DNA of 64,000 nucleotides from Cyanobacteria bacterium FACHB-502 (GCA_014695325.1 JACJNZ010000048.1:310001-374000); one strand, 5' to 3'. Positions 34,521 through 44,473 are shown, counted from the first letter of the stretch. Numbers and translations: made by a program. Notes: generated from the sequence alone by a model not told the origin.

Positions 34521-35471
34521 TTGCAGTATCGGCACTTAGGAAAATACGGGGTTCGCGTTTCTGAAATTTGCCTTGGTTCGTGGCTGACCTACGGCAATGC
34601 CAAAGACGAGAGTGTTGCCCGCGACTGCATTCATACTGCTTATGATCTGGGCATTAACTTTTTTGATACGGCGAATGTCTACGCCCGCGGCGAAACCGAG
34701 AAAGTTGTGGGCAAGGTGCTCAAAGACTTTCCACGCGAATCCTTTGTGCTGGCAACCAAGGTTTATTTCCCGATGGGGCCAGGACCAAACGATCGCGGAC
34801 TGTCGCGCAAACATATTATCGAGCAGTGCAACGCCAGCCTGAAGCGATTAGGCGTAGATTACATTGACCTTTATCAGGCACACCGTTACGACCCAAATGT
34901 GCCGCTCTCGGAAACCCTGATGGCATTTGATCACCTGGTGCAGCAGGGCAAAATTCTGTATTACGGCGTGTCAGAATGGAGTGCCTCGCAGATTGCTCAC
35001 GCGACCGATATTGTGCGGCTGGGGGGACTCGCGCCGATCGCCTCAGACCAGCCTTATTACAACCTGCTCGATCGCGACATTGAGCAGGAAGTTTTGCCGC
35101 TCTGTCAGCGAGAAGGCATTGGCATTATCAATTTTTCGCCTCTGGCTCAGGGCATTCTCACCGGCAAATACAAACCGGGTGAACCGTTGCCCCAGGGGTC
35201 CCGCGCCACTGACCCGAAGCAAAACGCTTTTCTCAGCGAAGAACATCTGGGTGAGGATGTGCTGACGCGAGTGCAAAACCTAAAAACGATCGCTGAACAA
35301 GAAGGACTGACGCTGAGTCAGCTTGCGCTCGCTTGGTGTCTGCGCCACGAAATTCTGAGCAGCGTGATTATTGGTGCAACACGAGCAGAGCAAGTGAAAG
35401 AAAATGCGGAAGCAGCGGGTAAAAAACTGTCGGCTCAAACGCTAGAGGCGATCGATAAGCTGTTTAGCTAA
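34521..35471 (+). CDS. Aldo/keto reductase (voltage-gated K+ channel beta subunit-like)
   Basis: 316 residues from TTG 34521, preceded by AAGGAGG at good spacing. The AKR fold has Asp and Tyr of the tetrad in FDTANVYARGETEKVVG, Lys in VLATKVYFP, and His in YQAHRYDPNVP. Cofactor region: IIGATRAEQVKENAEAAG. The early VSEICLGSWLTYGN and LTGKY patterns are typical of the YghZ/Kv-beta group, NADPH-dependent reductases of aldehydes. No pathway neighbour. Confidence 0.9.
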   Translation: MQYRHLGKYGVRVSEICLGSWLTYGNAKDESVARDCIHTAYDLGINFFDTANVYARGETEKVVGKVLKDFPRESFVLATKVYFPMGPGPNDRGLSRKHIIEQCNASLKRLGVDYIDLYQAHRYDPNVPLSETLMAFDHLVQQGKILYYGVSEWSASQIAHATDIVRLGGLAPIASDQPYYNLLDRDIEQEVLPLCQREGIGIINFSPLAQGILTGKYKPGEPLPQGSRATDPKQNAFLSEEHLGEDVLTRVQNLKTIAEQEGLTLSQLALAWCLRHEILSSVIIGATRAEQVKENAEAAGKKLSAQTLEAIDKLFS

Positions 35472-35558
35472 TATTTATGTTTAGATGATATTTGAATGCC
35501 ATTGGATTCAGATTCTGGATAAATCTGTTCGATTCACCAAGGGCACTGGTGCGGCGAG

Positions 35559-37352
35559 CTAATTCGCGCCCGGACAGGAACTACCCAGCGTTTCAGCCAG
35601 CGGACGCGCATTTCCCCCGTTCATCAAAGTCAGATCCAGGGGCGATCGACTAATTGATTTGGCATAAGAAGCTTGGAGGTAATCGCGGTAGTCGGGCTGC
35701 GCGGCGACATGGACTTTGGCAAAGGCAAGACTGAGGGCTTCGAGGTATCGCTGTGCCTGTCCGGAGCTTGGATTCTGGGTTTCTCCGGGAAAAAGCGATC
35801 GGCTACTCGAATGGCTACTATAAACGTGCGTTCCTTTTTTGATCACAGCCAGGTATTTGTCGGGCATCGTTAGCCAGGTAAACGGACAAACCTGTTCCAG
35901 CAGCACGGGCGAAATCAAATCATCACTGCCGCCGATCATCATGACCGGAATCTGGATTTGCTGAAGTCCTGCCTGCCCAAAAATGCCGTTGCTGGCAGAA
36001 TTCATGGCAATCACAGCTTTGACGCGATCGTCTTTAAGCTGCAGGGAAGTGGGCTGAGTCGTGTGCAGGGCTTCGCACTGAAGCAACATCGAGAGATTGG
36101 TGATATTGAGGTGAGTTAAATCGGGCTGACACTGCTGTTTGAGCAGGTTGAAATTCAGGTTTGCCCCTGCCAGTGCCAGGGCAGTATAGCCGCCGAGCGA
36201 ATGCCCAATCACACCAATTTGATCGAGATTTAAGCGGTCTTTGAAATTGCCCGATCGATTGAGTTGCTCTACCTGGTCGATTAAATAGCTGACATCCTGC
36301 GGACGATGCACAAATTCATCGGGAGCTGTCATTTCATCGGCTAAACCGCTTAACCAGTTGCGGAGCTGCTGCGTGTCACTACCCGGATGATCCAGTACGG
36401 CAACCGCAAATCCGTAGGAAACCAAATGCTGCGCCAGCTCTGAAAAATCACCGCGATCGGCAGCAATTCCGTGAGAAATAATCAGCACTGGGGCGGGTGT
36501 TTGAGCATTGGGTAAATAGAAATCGACGGCAAAGGCTCGATCGCGGCGGTGATCAGTCAGGGTCAGCGTTTGCTTTTGCCAGTTTGCAATTCCAACCTGC
36601 TGTAAATCAGTGCGGCGATCGAAACTTAAGGGCTGAGCGGCGGCATCGGCTGCGTTTTGCTGAGCGATAAATGCCGTAATGCGATCGGTTTGTTGGGCAA
36701 GCTGCGAAAATTCGTCTGCCACCTGCATTGCCCGATCCGCCCGCACTCGAATGCTGTGAGAAGGAAACTGTTTGATTAAGTTTAATAGCGACAATCCTTC
36801 GGCATCGGCTGCGGCTGCAATGGCTGCCGATCGCAATGCATAAAAGCCATTTTGTCGCGACTCAGTTTGAATCACCTCTCCCAAATGCTGAAGCGATGTT
36901 TCCCCCACCGAGGAATAAGTAACCTGCGAAATTTCGCCGACATCCAAATCAATTCGATCGCGCAAAACTTGACGAAATTGCTCTTTGTTTTCTGAAGGAA
37001 TAAACCGGGTATAAAAGCGCAAACTGCGATCGACTTCACCTGTTTCAGCATAGGTTTCGAGTGCCTCGATCGGAACTGAAATTTCAAGCGGACCGTAGGA
37101 AATATTAACCTGCTGCGCGCATAGTGCCGGAAGCGTGGTCAGGAACGAGGAAACACTGCCGAGTAAACCAATTTGACCGAAACGCTTTACCCGTTTTCCT
37201 AAATTTGAAAATCGTAAGTTTGAAAATCGGGTAATTTTATGGTTTTGTTGTTCTGATTTGCTGTGCCGTTTCTGATCGTTTTTACCCAACACAATTTGTC
37301 CTACCGATGACATAGCATCGATCGGAACCGCACTGTCTTGATCGCAGTTCAT
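35559..37352 (-). CDS. Exported alpha/beta hydrolase with N-terminal DUF1400
   Basis: I take ATG 37352 (597 residues); ATG 37313 or a further upstream start at 37481 are possible. A signal segment (RFGQIGLLGSVSSFLTTLPA) ends at ALCAQQ. DUF1400 (YGPLEISVPIEALETYAETG to about 165 residues on) is followed by a dienelactone-hydrolase/PAF-acetylhydrolase-like domain: PVLIISHGIAADRGDF, nucleophile IGHSLGGYTAL, acid at MMIGGSDDLISP, and His near KGTHVYSS. The combination is specific to cyanobacteria. Periplasmic esterase or lipase is a reasonable reading; the substrate is unknown. Confidence 0.85.
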   Translation of the reverse strand: MNCDQDSAVPIDAMSSVGQIVLGKNDQKRHSKSEQQNHKITRFSNLRFSNLGKRVKRFGQIGLLGSVSSFLTTLPALCAQQVNISYGPLEISVPIEALETYAETGEVDRSLRFYTRFIPSENKEQFRQVLRDRIDLDVGEISQVTYSSVGETSLQHLGEVIQTESRQNGFYALRSAAIAAAADAEGLSLLNLIKQFPSHSIRVRADRAMQVADEFSQLAQQTDRITAFIAQQNAADAAAQPLSFDRRTDLQQVGIANWQKQTLTLTDHRRDRAFAVDFYLPNAQTPAPVLIISHGIAADRGDFSELAQHLVSYGFAVAVLDHPGSDTQQLRNWLSGLADEMTAPDEFVHRPQDVSYLIDQVEQLNRSGNFKDRLNLDQIGVIGHSLGGYTALALAGANLNFNLLKQQCQPDLTHLNITNLSMLLQCEALHTTQPTSLQLKDDRVKAVIAMNSASNGIFGQAGLQQIQIPVMMIGGSDDLISPVLLEQVCPFTWLTMPDKYLAVIKKGTHVYSSHSSSRSLFPGETQNPSSGQAQRYLEALSLAFAKVHVAAQPDYRDYLQASYAKSISRSPLDLTLMNGGNARPLAETLGSSCPGAN

Positions 37353-37620
37353 AGTTTCAGCCGCTTTTGAAATTGAGCCGTCTTGATCACACTTTGATCG
37401 AAAGCCAATGCAAAACAATCCGCCTTTTATAAGAATTATCTGGTTCAGGAAATCTACACCCTGATTGAAATTGCATCGCATTTGAAAAAGGACAGAGTTT
37501 GAAGCGTTTTGGTTTCCTTCAGAACCGATAAAAAATTAAAGCCTGAAAAGCTCACAGATACAGAATTCGGAAATAATAGCGCAGCTTCTCCAGGATGACA
37601 CGCTAAATGTAGAGCAATTT

Positions 37621-38295
37621 CTAAAATCCTGCACCCTGTAGTAGCAAATAAGAGTGGCTTGCAATCAGAATATAAATCCCTAATCCAATCAGGACGATCG
37701 GCACAATCCAATGACTGTAGCGCGCTAGCAAAGGTGCAACGGTCGGATGCTGACTCAAATAATTTGCCACAGCACACCAGACCGCAATCATTAGCCCAAA
37801 TATAATCAGAATCACCAGCAGTGATGGGAGATTGCTGGCAGCAAATAAAGGCACATAAGTGGCAATATTATCGCCGCCATTTGCGATCGTCACCACAGCA
37901 ATTTGCAGCGTTTGGGGATGGAGCAACTGAGCCAGCTTGGCCCGCAGCAAATTTTTATGAGCTGAATTCGTGACATCAGAGACAAGCTGAATCTCTGCCT
38001 CGTCTGATTCAGGACGAATTAACTGCTGAATCCCAATCGCGATCGGCAAAAACCCCAGTAACCCAATCCACGGATCAGGAATCAGCATCCCGCCGACAAA
38101 ACCGGGAATCGCAGCGATGATCAGCACCAGAAAGCCCAAATACTGCCCCACCACAATTTGCCAGGGACGCAGAGAACTGGGCTGTGCCGGATTGTTTGCC
38201 TGAGCAAAAAAGAGCGTCAGCATCACGATATCATCAATATTCGTCGCGACAAAGGCAAAAACGCCCGATACGATCGCGCTGATCACCCAATTCAT
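37621..38295 (-). CDS. CadD-like cadmium resistance/permease family protein
   Basis: 224 residues, about six membrane helices. N-terminus VSGVFAFVATNIDDIVMLTLFFAQ contains the conserved Asn-Ile-Asp-Asp of the CadD/LysE-related family, and the second repeat carries ANGGDNIATYVPLF. The middle loop (about 105-130) is cytoplasmic and charged. CadD proteins export Cd2+ or other cations in Gram-positives; the cyanobacterial substrate is unproven. Single gene. Confidence 0.8.
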   Translation of the reverse strand: MNWVISAIVSGVFAFVATNIDDIVMLTLFFAQANNPAQPSSLRPWQIVVGQYLGFLVLIIAAIPGFVGGMLIPDPWIGLLGFLPIAIGIQQLIRPESDEAEIQLVSDVTNSAHKNLLRAKLAQLLHPQTLQIAVVTIANGGDNIATYVPLFAASNLPSLLVILIIFGLMIAVWCAVANYLSQHPTVAPLLARYSHWIVPIVLIGLGIYILIASHSYLLLQGAGF

Positions 38296-38469
38296 TTTGT
38301 TTTTTTGATTGATGTAGATTAGTTCACGATCGCCAAACTTATATTATGCACTGGAGTTGTTACCCTGGAGATTGCTCTGTTAATGAAGGGGGAATGGAAG
38401 ATCCTTTACGCTCTTCAGACCATTCTGAACAGAAGCAAACCTACAAAAGCAACAAAGAAGCGTATTGCA

Positions 38470-39684
38470 ATGGCAAAACTTGCCACCGTTCAACTTCCTG
38501 CCAACCTGAAAGAACGCCTGATGCAGGGACATCCGTGGGTGTATCGCAATCACGTTCCGCCGAATCTGCATTTGTCCTCTGGAAGCTGGGTCCGGGTGCA
38601 GTGCGGCAACTGGAAAGGGTTTGGACTTTGGGATAATCAAAGCCCGATCGCCATTCGGCTCTTTTCCCGTCAGGAACCTCCCACTCCCAAATGGATTCGC
38701 GAACAGGTACAGTCTGCCTGGGATCTGCGATCGAGTTTGCGTCAGCAAAACTGTACTGCCTATCGCTGGCTGTTTGGCGAAGGCGACGGGTTACCCGGAA
38801 TTACGGTCGATTTATACGATCGATTTGCCGTGGTGCAAACTTACATGGAAAGTGCAGCGGTGCTGCTGAATTGGTTAGTTGATGCGCTTCAGGCAACTGC
38901 TTCCCTGGAAGGAATTTATCTCAAGACCCAGCATCGCTCTCTGGAAATGAACGACCGGGATGATGAGTCTGCGAACGCTCCATCCGATAGCAAAGTAAAG
39001 CTGATTTGGGGACAACCTGCACCCAAAGCGTTAATTGTAGAAGAACACGGTTTGAAATTTCAGGTAGACCTTCATGCGGGACAAAAAACAGGCTTATTTT
39101 TGGACCATCGCGAGAATCGCAAATACGTTGAAGGCTTGAGCAAAGGACGAACCGTATTAAACTGCTTTGCCTATACGGGAGCTTTTTCGCTCTACGCGCT
39201 GCGCGGTCAGGCAAGTTATGTCACTAGCGTTGACATCGGGAAAGGGCTGGCAGAAGCCGCATCGACAAATATTAAGCTCAATGGGTTGGACGATCGCCGC
39301 CACACCTTTATCACGCAGGACTGCTTCACGCTGCTCAATGATTCTATTCAGCAGGGCAAACAGTTCGATCTGATTATCCTTGATCCGCCCAGCTTTGCCA
39401 AAACCAAGCAAAATCGCCATGCTGCTCAGCGAGCCTACAGCAAAATTAATACACTTGCGCTTCGCTGTCTTGCCCCAGATGGCTTACTGGTGAGCGCAAG
39501 CTGTACGAGTCAAGTCAGCCCGGAAGCCTTTAAAGAAGCGATCGCCGCTGCCGGAGCTACCACCGGACACCAGATTCAAATCATTCACGAAATAGGTCAG
39601 CCCATCGATCATCCGGTTCCCGCCCAGTTTCCTGAAGGACGTTATCTAAAATTTGTGGTGGGGCGGGTAAGGCGATCGAACTGA
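38470..39684 (+). CDS. Class I SAM-dependent rRNA methyltransferase (RlmI-like)
   Basis: ATG 38470 gives 404 residues with the family's normal N-terminus (LATVQLPANLKERLMQGHPWVYR, a PUA domain, quoted here as LKERLMQGHPWVYR). The middle domain has WLFGEGDGLPGITVDLYDRF. The Rossmann domain has HAGQKTGLFLDHRENR, SAM motif VLNCFAYTGAFSLYAL and catalytic motif IILDPPSFAKTK. RlmI makes m5C1962 of 23S rRNA in E. coli; this protein is the cyanobacterial homologue or a close paralogue. No operon partner. Confidence 0.9.
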   Translation: MAKLATVQLPANLKERLMQGHPWVYRNHVPPNLHLSSGSWVRVQCGNWKGFGLWDNQSPIAIRLFSRQEPPTPKWIREQVQSAWDLRSSLRQQNCTAYRWLFGEGDGLPGITVDLYDRFAVVQTYMESAAVLLNWLVDALQATASLEGIYLKTQHRSLEMNDRDDESANAPSDSKVKLIWGQPAPKALIVEEHGLKFQVDLHAGQKTGLFLDHRENRKYVEGLSKGRTVLNCFAYTGAFSLYALRGQASYVTSVDIGKGLAEAASTNIKLNGLDDRRHTFITQDCFTLLNDSIQQGKQFDLIILDPPSFAKTKQNRHAAQRAYSKINTLALRCLAPDGLLVSASCTSQVSPEAFKEAIAAAGATTGHQIQIIHEIGQPIDHPVPAQFPEGRYLKFVVGRVRRSN

Positions 39685-39799
39685 CCAAAAGGGGATTCGG
39701 CAATGCCAGATTCCCCAGGGATTTCATTGACTTATATCAGTTAGGCTTTTAGGCTTTAAAGTGAAATTGAGAGAGGTTTGAGCAGGATTCGGGTGCTAC

Positions 39800-39862
39800 G
39801 TTGCCCCCTAAATTCCTCAAAAATTCCTCGAAATTGAGGGACTTTGAAATCAGGATTTTGAG
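39800..39862. repeat. Dispersed repeat, copy 2
   Basis: TTGCCCCCTAAATTCC at the left and GAGGGACTTTGAAATC at the right, the same order as in the left half of the 46886-47090 element. Confidence 0.65.
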
Positions 39863-40084
39863 ATCACGATTTTGAAATTAGGATAAAGCGCAGTTTTTAC
39901 GAGGATGAGCGACTGGGTCTCCATACTACTAGGTCTCTATAAAGTTCAGCAGCAGGATGTGAAGAAAAACAATCGACCGATCGCGTCCTAACAGCATTAA
40001 CAAATTTTTTTGAATGAATTTTGAATGAAAGAGAATAGCTTTATAATCTGTATTTCTTTTTCTCAGAGAAGCAGGTCATTCTTT

Positions 40085-40129
40085 AATTGAGATTCTACTA
40101 ATTAAGACTCCACTAATTGAGATTCCACA
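40085..40129. repeat. 15-bp tandem repeat, three copies
   Basis: AATTGAGATTCTACT, AATTAAGACTCCACT and AATTGAGATTCCACA are directly adjacent. Confidence 0.8.
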
Positions 40130-40564
40130 AATTCTTAATCATCTTTCGATTAAAACGAGCAAAAACAGTTCAGCTTTTGCTAAATCCCAATCGGGTTTCA
40201 CAGCACAATTTTTGGAAGACATCTAAATTCTTGTAACGATTCGATCGCGGAACTGATAAATTACCTTGATCCCCAAAAGCGATCGCTTCCAAACAATGTT
40301 AATTGATTTAGCGTTTGTTCAATGTTTGTGAATAACCCTTCGCAAGGACGATCGATTTGCGTTACACGAGAGTAAATCAGACTCAATCGGATTCAAGATA
40401 ATGGGGGTGGGCAGCCGTCCACCCTTCACCTGTAACAGGGGCAACTTCAAACGGCACTACCCATTACAAATAAACGTCATTGGTTGAAGTGCTTCACATT
40501 AAGCGTTTCAAGAAACTTGAGCAAACTGACGAGAGACAAAACCAAGTTGAGGAAGGAAGAATTC

Positions 40565-41725
40565 ATGAGGATTGCAGTTCCAAGAGAGATTGAAATGGGA
40601 GAGCGGCGGGTTGCCCTGATCCCGGATACCGTGAGTCGTTTAACCAAGCAGGGGATCGAAGTCTGGATCGAAGCCGGAGCGGGAGAAGCCGCCTATTTCT
40701 CAAATGCGGACTATGAAAAAGCCGGAGCCACGATCGTCTTTGATCTAGAGGCACTCTGGGGGTCGTGCGATGTGCTGCTCAAGGTCAAACCGCCCCAGCG
40801 TCGAGAAGACGGACGGCATGAGGTGGATTTGCTGCGCTCGGGTGTAACGCTCATTAGCTTTCTCGATCCGCTTGGCAATCCAGAACTGGCAGGACGACTC
40901 GCCGATCGCCACATCTCTGCCCTCAGCATGGAGCTAATTCCGCGTATCAGTCGGGCGCAGAGTATGGACGCGCTTTCGTCTCAGGCATCGGTTTCAGGCT
41001 ATCAAGCGGTTTTGATTGCAGCAGCAGCGTCGCCCAAGTTCTTTCCAATGTTGACGACGGCGGCAGGCACAATTCCCCCTGCCAAAGTGTTTGTGATCGG
41101 GGCAGGAGTGGCTGGTTTGCAGGCAATTGCAACTGCGCGTCGGTTGGGAGCGGTGGTCGAGGCGTTTGATATTCGTCCTGCCGTGAAAGAGGAAGTCCAG
41201 AGTTTGGGCGCGAAGTTTGTTGAGGTGAACCTGGAAGAAGACACTGTTGCCGCAGGCGGATATGCCAGAGAAGTGTCTGAGGTGGCGAAGCAGAAGACCC
41301 AGCAGGCGATCGCCGACCATGTGAAGTTATCAGATGTAGTCATTACGACGGCGCAGGTTCCCGGCAAACGCGCTCCGATCCTGGTAACGGCTGACATGGT
41401 GGCGCAAATGAAACCGGGGGCGATCGTGGTCGATATGGCAGCCGAGCAGGGCGGCAACTGTGAGGGCACAAAGGCAGGTCGCGATGTGGTCAAGAATGGC
41501 GTGACGCTGATTGGTCCCACGAATTTGCCTTCGTCGATGCCCGTTCACGCGAGTCAGATGTATGCGAAAAATTTGCTGACGCTGGTGCAGCATTTGGTGA
41601 AGAACGGTGAACTGCTGCTCAACTTTGAAGATGAAATTACTCGCGAAGCTTGTGTGACGCATGCAGGCGAAGTGCGCCATCCGCGAGTGCGCGAACTGTT
41701 GAATCAAATGGCGACGGTGGGTTAG
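40565..41725 (+). CDS. pntA1: NAD(P) transhydrogenase subunit alpha part 1
   Basis: ATG 40565 follows GAGGAAGGAAG (386 residues). It is the hydrophilic dI domain only: MRIAVPREIEMGERRVALIP at the start (alanine-dehydrogenase/PNT N-terminal), then the NAD-binding fold AKVFVIGAGVAGLQAIATARRLGA with acidic AFDIRPAV, and the PGKRAPILVTADMV region. The membrane part is in the next gene, as usual in cyanobacteria. The PNT complex uses proton motive force to make NADPH from NADH at the thylakoid or plasma membrane. First gene of a three-gene operon. Confidence 0.95.
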   Translation: MRIAVPREIEMGERRVALIPDTVSRLTKQGIEVWIEAGAGEAAYFSNADYEKAGATIVFDLEALWGSCDVLLKVKPPQRREDGRHEVDLLRSGVTLISFLDPLGNPELAGRLADRHISALSMELIPRISRAQSMDALSSQASVSGYQAVLIAAAASPKFFPMLTTAAGTIPPAKVFVIGAGVAGLQAIATARRLGAVVEAFDIRPAVKEEVQSLGAKFVEVNLEEDTVAAGGYAREVSEVAKQKTQQAIADHVKLSDVVITTAQVPGKRAPILVTADMVAQMKPGAIVVDMAAEQGGNCEGTKAGRDVVKNGVTLIGPTNLPSSMPVHASQMYAKNLLTLVQHLVKNGELLLNFEDEITREACVTHAGEVRHPRVRELLNQMATVG

Positions 41726-41744
41726 CAAAAAGGATTCACAAAAC

Positions 41745-42038
41745 ATGACAGAAGCATTAGTTACAGGCTTAGTCGTCTTTACGCTAGCCGCCTTTATCGG
41801 GTTTGAAGTCATTAATAAAATCCCGCCAACGCTCCACACGCCGCTGATGTCTGGCTCCAATGCAATTTCTGGAATTGCGGTCGTGGGTGCGGTGCTGGTG
41901 GCAGGCGAACGTCACTGGAATCTAACGGTGATTTTGGGATTGATTGCGGTCATTCTCGCAACCATTAACGTCGTGGGTGGATTTCTCGTCACCGATCGCA
42001 TGCTGCAAATGTTTAAGAAGAAGGAAGGCAACGCATGA
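41745..42038 (+). CDS. pntA2: NAD(P) transhydrogenase subunit alpha part 2
   Basis: 97 residues with three membrane helices: ALVTGLVVFTLAAFIGFEV, NAISGIAVVGAVLVAG and LGLIAVILATINVVGGFLV, plus the signature HTPLMSGSNAISG. Starts 19 bp after pntA1. The stop overlaps the pntB start (ATGA, 42035-42038). Confidence 0.95.
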   Translation: MTEALVTGLVVFTLAAFIGFEVINKIPPTLHTPLMSGSNAISGIAVVGAVLVAGERHWNLTVILGLIAVILATINVVGGFLVTDRMLQMFKKKEGNA

Positions 42039-43438
42039 ACGAATTTCTCCCCTCAGCAATTCAGTTGAGCTATCTGGCTGCGTCTGCCCTGTTCATTATT
42101 GGCTTAAAACAGCTTGGTTCTCCGGCAACGGCTCGTCGGGGAAATGGGATTGCGGCGATCGGAATGCTGATTGCCGTCGTGGCAACTTTGCTGGATCGGC
42201 AAATTTTGAACTATGAAATGATTGCGGTGGCGATCGCGATCGGTTCCATCATCGGCATCGTCATGGCGCAGCGCGTTGAAATGACCGCAATGCCACAAAT
42301 GGTGGGTTTACTAAACGGATTTGGTGGCGCAGCGTCCGCACTTGTTGCCGTGGGCGAATTCTGGAAATATCTGAATGGATTGGAACTCGTTCCCCTCAGC
42401 GAAACGATTACGATCGTCCTCAGTGTTTTAATCGGCGGCATTACCTTCACCGGAAGCTTGCTCGCCTTTGTCAAACTGGAAGGCTGGATCAGCGGTTCAC
42501 CTATTACTTTTCCCTTTCAGCAGCCATTTAACCTGACGTTGCTGGCATTGTTCCTGGGTGCAAGCGGTTTATTGCTGTTTAATCCACACGATACCGTCAC
42601 CTTTCTCATTCTCGTTGCCATCTCTCTTGTACTGGGAATTCTGTTCGTTTTACCGATCGGCGGTGCAGATACACCCGTGGTCATTTCCTTGCTCAACTCC
42701 TTCTCTGGGCTTGCTGCAAGTGCTGCCGGATTTGTGTTAACGAACAATATGCTGATTATTGCCGGAGCATTGGTCGGCGCATCGGGCATTATCCTGACGC
42801 AAATCATGTGTAAGGCAATGAATCGATCGTTGGCAAACGTCCTATTTACTGCCTTCGGTTCCGCAAAAACGGCTTCTGGCGGAAGTTCAGACGCATCAGG
42901 GGATCGAACGATTCACAAGATCGATCCCGAAGAAGGCGCGATGATGCTGGGCTATGCGCGATCGGTGGTAATTGTCCCCGGCTATGGCATGGCAGTGGCT
43001 CAGGCACAGCACACGGTACGCGAACTCGCAGACCAGCTTGAGCGACTGGGCGTAGACGTAAAATACGCGATCCATCCCGTCGCAGGCAGAATGCCCGGAC
43101 ACATGAATGTGCTGCTAGCAGAGGCAAATGTGCCCTACCCCAAGCTGCACGACATGGACGACATCAACCCAGAGTTTGAGCGAACCGATGTGGCTCTGGT
43201 AATTGGCGCAAACGATGTGGTCAACCCCGCCGCCCGTCACGATACCGCTAGCCCGATCTATGGAATGCCCATTCTCGAAGTTGATCGCGCTCACCATACG
43301 ATCGTGATCAAACGCGGCATGAATGCAGGCTTCTCCGGTGTGGAGAATGAGCTTTTCTACAAAGACAAAACCATGATGCTGTTTGGTGGCGCAAAGGATG
43401 TGGTCGAACAGCTTGTCTCCAGCGTCAAGGACCTCTAG
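42035..43438 (+). CDS. pntB: NAD(P) transhydrogenase subunit beta
   Basis: 467 residues. The membrane domain II (about 1-260, nine helices; MPQMVGLLNGFGGAAS, PIGGADTPVVISLLNSFSG) leads to domain III, which binds NADP(H) (about 290-467: VVIVPGYGMAVAQAQHTVREL, GRMPGHMNVLLAEA, VALVIGANDVVNP, KRGMNAGFSGVENELFY, quoted in parts). All conserved segments of the dIII site are visible. Completes the PNT complex with pntA1 and pntA2. A terminator follows 34 bp after the stop. Confidence 0.95.
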   Translation: MNEFLPSAIQLSYLAASALFIIGLKQLGSPATARRGNGIAAIGMLIAVVATLLDRQILNYEMIAVAIAIGSIIGIVMAQRVEMTAMPQMVGLLNGFGGAASALVAVGEFWKYLNGLELVPLSETITIVLSVLIGGITFTGSLLAFVKLEGWISGSPITFPFQQPFNLTLLALFLGASGLLLFNPHDTVTFLILVAISLVLGILFVLPIGGADTPVVISLLNSFSGLAASAAGFVLTNNMLIIAGALVGASGIILTQIMCKAMNRSLANVLFTAFGSAKTASGGSSDASGDRTIHKIDPEEGAMMLGYARSVVIVPGYGMAVAQAQHTVRELADQLERLGVDVKYAIHPVAGRMPGHMNVLLAEANVPYPKLHDMDDINPEFERTDVALVIGANDVVNPAARHDTASPIYGMPILEVDRAHHTIVIKRGMNAGFSGVENELFYKDKTMMLFGGAKDVVEQLVSSVKDL

Positions 43439-43472
43439 ATCGAGCGTTAATCGACTTAAATTAATGCAACGG

Positions 43473-43499
43473 GGGTGCGATCGTCGTGCCCTCTTTTTT
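43473..43499 (+). terminator. Rho-independent terminator of the pnt operon
   Basis: GGGTGCGA and TCGTGCCC form an 8-bp stem (two G-U pairs) with a TCG loop, followed by TCTTTTTT. It separates pntB from the small protein gene at 43585. Confidence 0.8.
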
Positions 43500-43584
43500 A
43501 CTGTATTCTCTAGAAACAGTATTCTCTAGAAACTGTAGACAAATTGGCTCACGTAATTTTGACTCAAGTAATTCGACTCAAACA

Positions 43585-43686
43585 ATGGATACGTCTTCCA
43601 CAGTTCTCGATTGGCTAGCGGTGGCTTTTTACATCGGCTTCGCTGGCTTCATCATCTGGCAAGTTCTAACCAGAACAAACCGATAG
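43585..43686 (+). CDS. 33-residue single-TM protein
   Basis: ATG 43585 gives a peptide with an acidic/Thr-Ser start (MDTSSTVLDW), one membrane helix (LAVAFYIGFAGFIIWQVL) and a basic tail TRTNR, so the orientation follows the positive-inside rule. Size and layout are like small photosynthetic or NDH subunits, but I cannot match any known one. No strong ribosome-binding site is visible, and it is separated from pntB by a terminator. Confidence 0.5.
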   Translation: MDTSSTVLDWLAVAFYIGFAGFIIWQVLTRTNR

Positions 43687-43867
43687 CAGTGCTCTGCCTT
43701 TTCTGATTCTTAAACATACTCATTCTTCAACACACCCTGATCCAAACCCTTCGATCGCCTTCCCGATCATCGCTTTTATATTTGCCAAGATCAGAAAAGC
43801 TCTAGCAACCTATCACCAAACCGATAACTGATTCGTATATTCGATCGCTCACGTTCCATTCAATTCC

Positions 43868-44473
43868 ATGCCTCAAATCAAGCCCCCTTTTTCCGGGGAG
43901 AACCGCTACCTTGTCTTCTTCAAACCGTTCGACGTTCTTTCACAATTTACAGACGAAACTGCCGTCGATCGTCTGACGCTCAAAGCTTTTATCCCAGTTC
44001 CCGATGTTTATCCGGTTGGACGGCTCGATCGCGATAGTGAAGGACTGCTGCTGTTAACCAGCGATGGCGGCTTTCAGCATCGCCTGACCGACCCAAAGTT
44101 TTCCCATCCGCGCACTTATTGGGTGCAGGTGGAGCGAATTCCCGACGAGGTAGCCCTGCAAAAACTGCGATCGGGCGTGAAAATTCAGGACTACAAAACT
44201 CGTCCGGCTCAAGTGCGTCTGCTGGACACCGAACCCGATCTGCCGCCTCGCGATCCACCCATTCGCTTTCGCAAAACGATTCCCACAGCCTGGATCGAAA
44301 TGACGCTGACCGAAGGCAAAAACCGCCAGGTGCGACGCATGACCGCTGCCGTTGGTTTTCCCACGCTGCGATTGGTGCGAGTAGCAATCGGTCAACTCCG
44401 CCTCCAGGGACTCCAACCCGGAGAATGGCGCGATTTAACTCCAGAGGAACGAGAACTAGCCTTCCGGCGATAG
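43868..44473 (+). CDS. rRNA pseudouridine synthase, RsuA/RluE family
   Basis: 201 residues without an S4 domain. Motifs: [12 protein letters not shown] (KPxGV variant), catalytic [18 protein letters not shown] (Asp in RLDxxSEGLL) and the final [28 protein letters not shown] (quoted here as [10 protein letters not shown]). It is closest to RluE, which makes pseudouridine 2457 of 23S rRNA; the Glu/Pro-rich middle ([11 protein letters not shown]) is a small insertion. The end overlaps the convergent EI24 gene by 18 bp. Confidence 0.9.
   Translation: MPQIKPPFSGENRYLVFFKPFDVLSQFTDETAVDRLTLKAFIPVPDVYPVGRLDRDSEGLLLLTSDGGFQHRLTDPKFSHPRTYWVQVERIPDEVALQKLRSGVKIQDYKTRPAQVRLLDTEPDLPPRDPPIRFRKTIPTAWIEMTLTEGKNRQVRRMTAAVGFPTLRLVRVAIGQLRLQGLQPGEWRDLTPEERELAFRR

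Larger units (their letters stand above)
39685..40564. other. Long intergenic region upstream of the pnt operon
   Basis: 880 bp without a gene. It contains a dispersed-repeat copy (39800-39862), a triple 15-bp repeat (40085-40129), very AT-rich sequence around 40000-40200, and a GC-rich hairpin-prone stretch (about 40402-40470) that may be the pnt leader. Confidence 0.55.
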
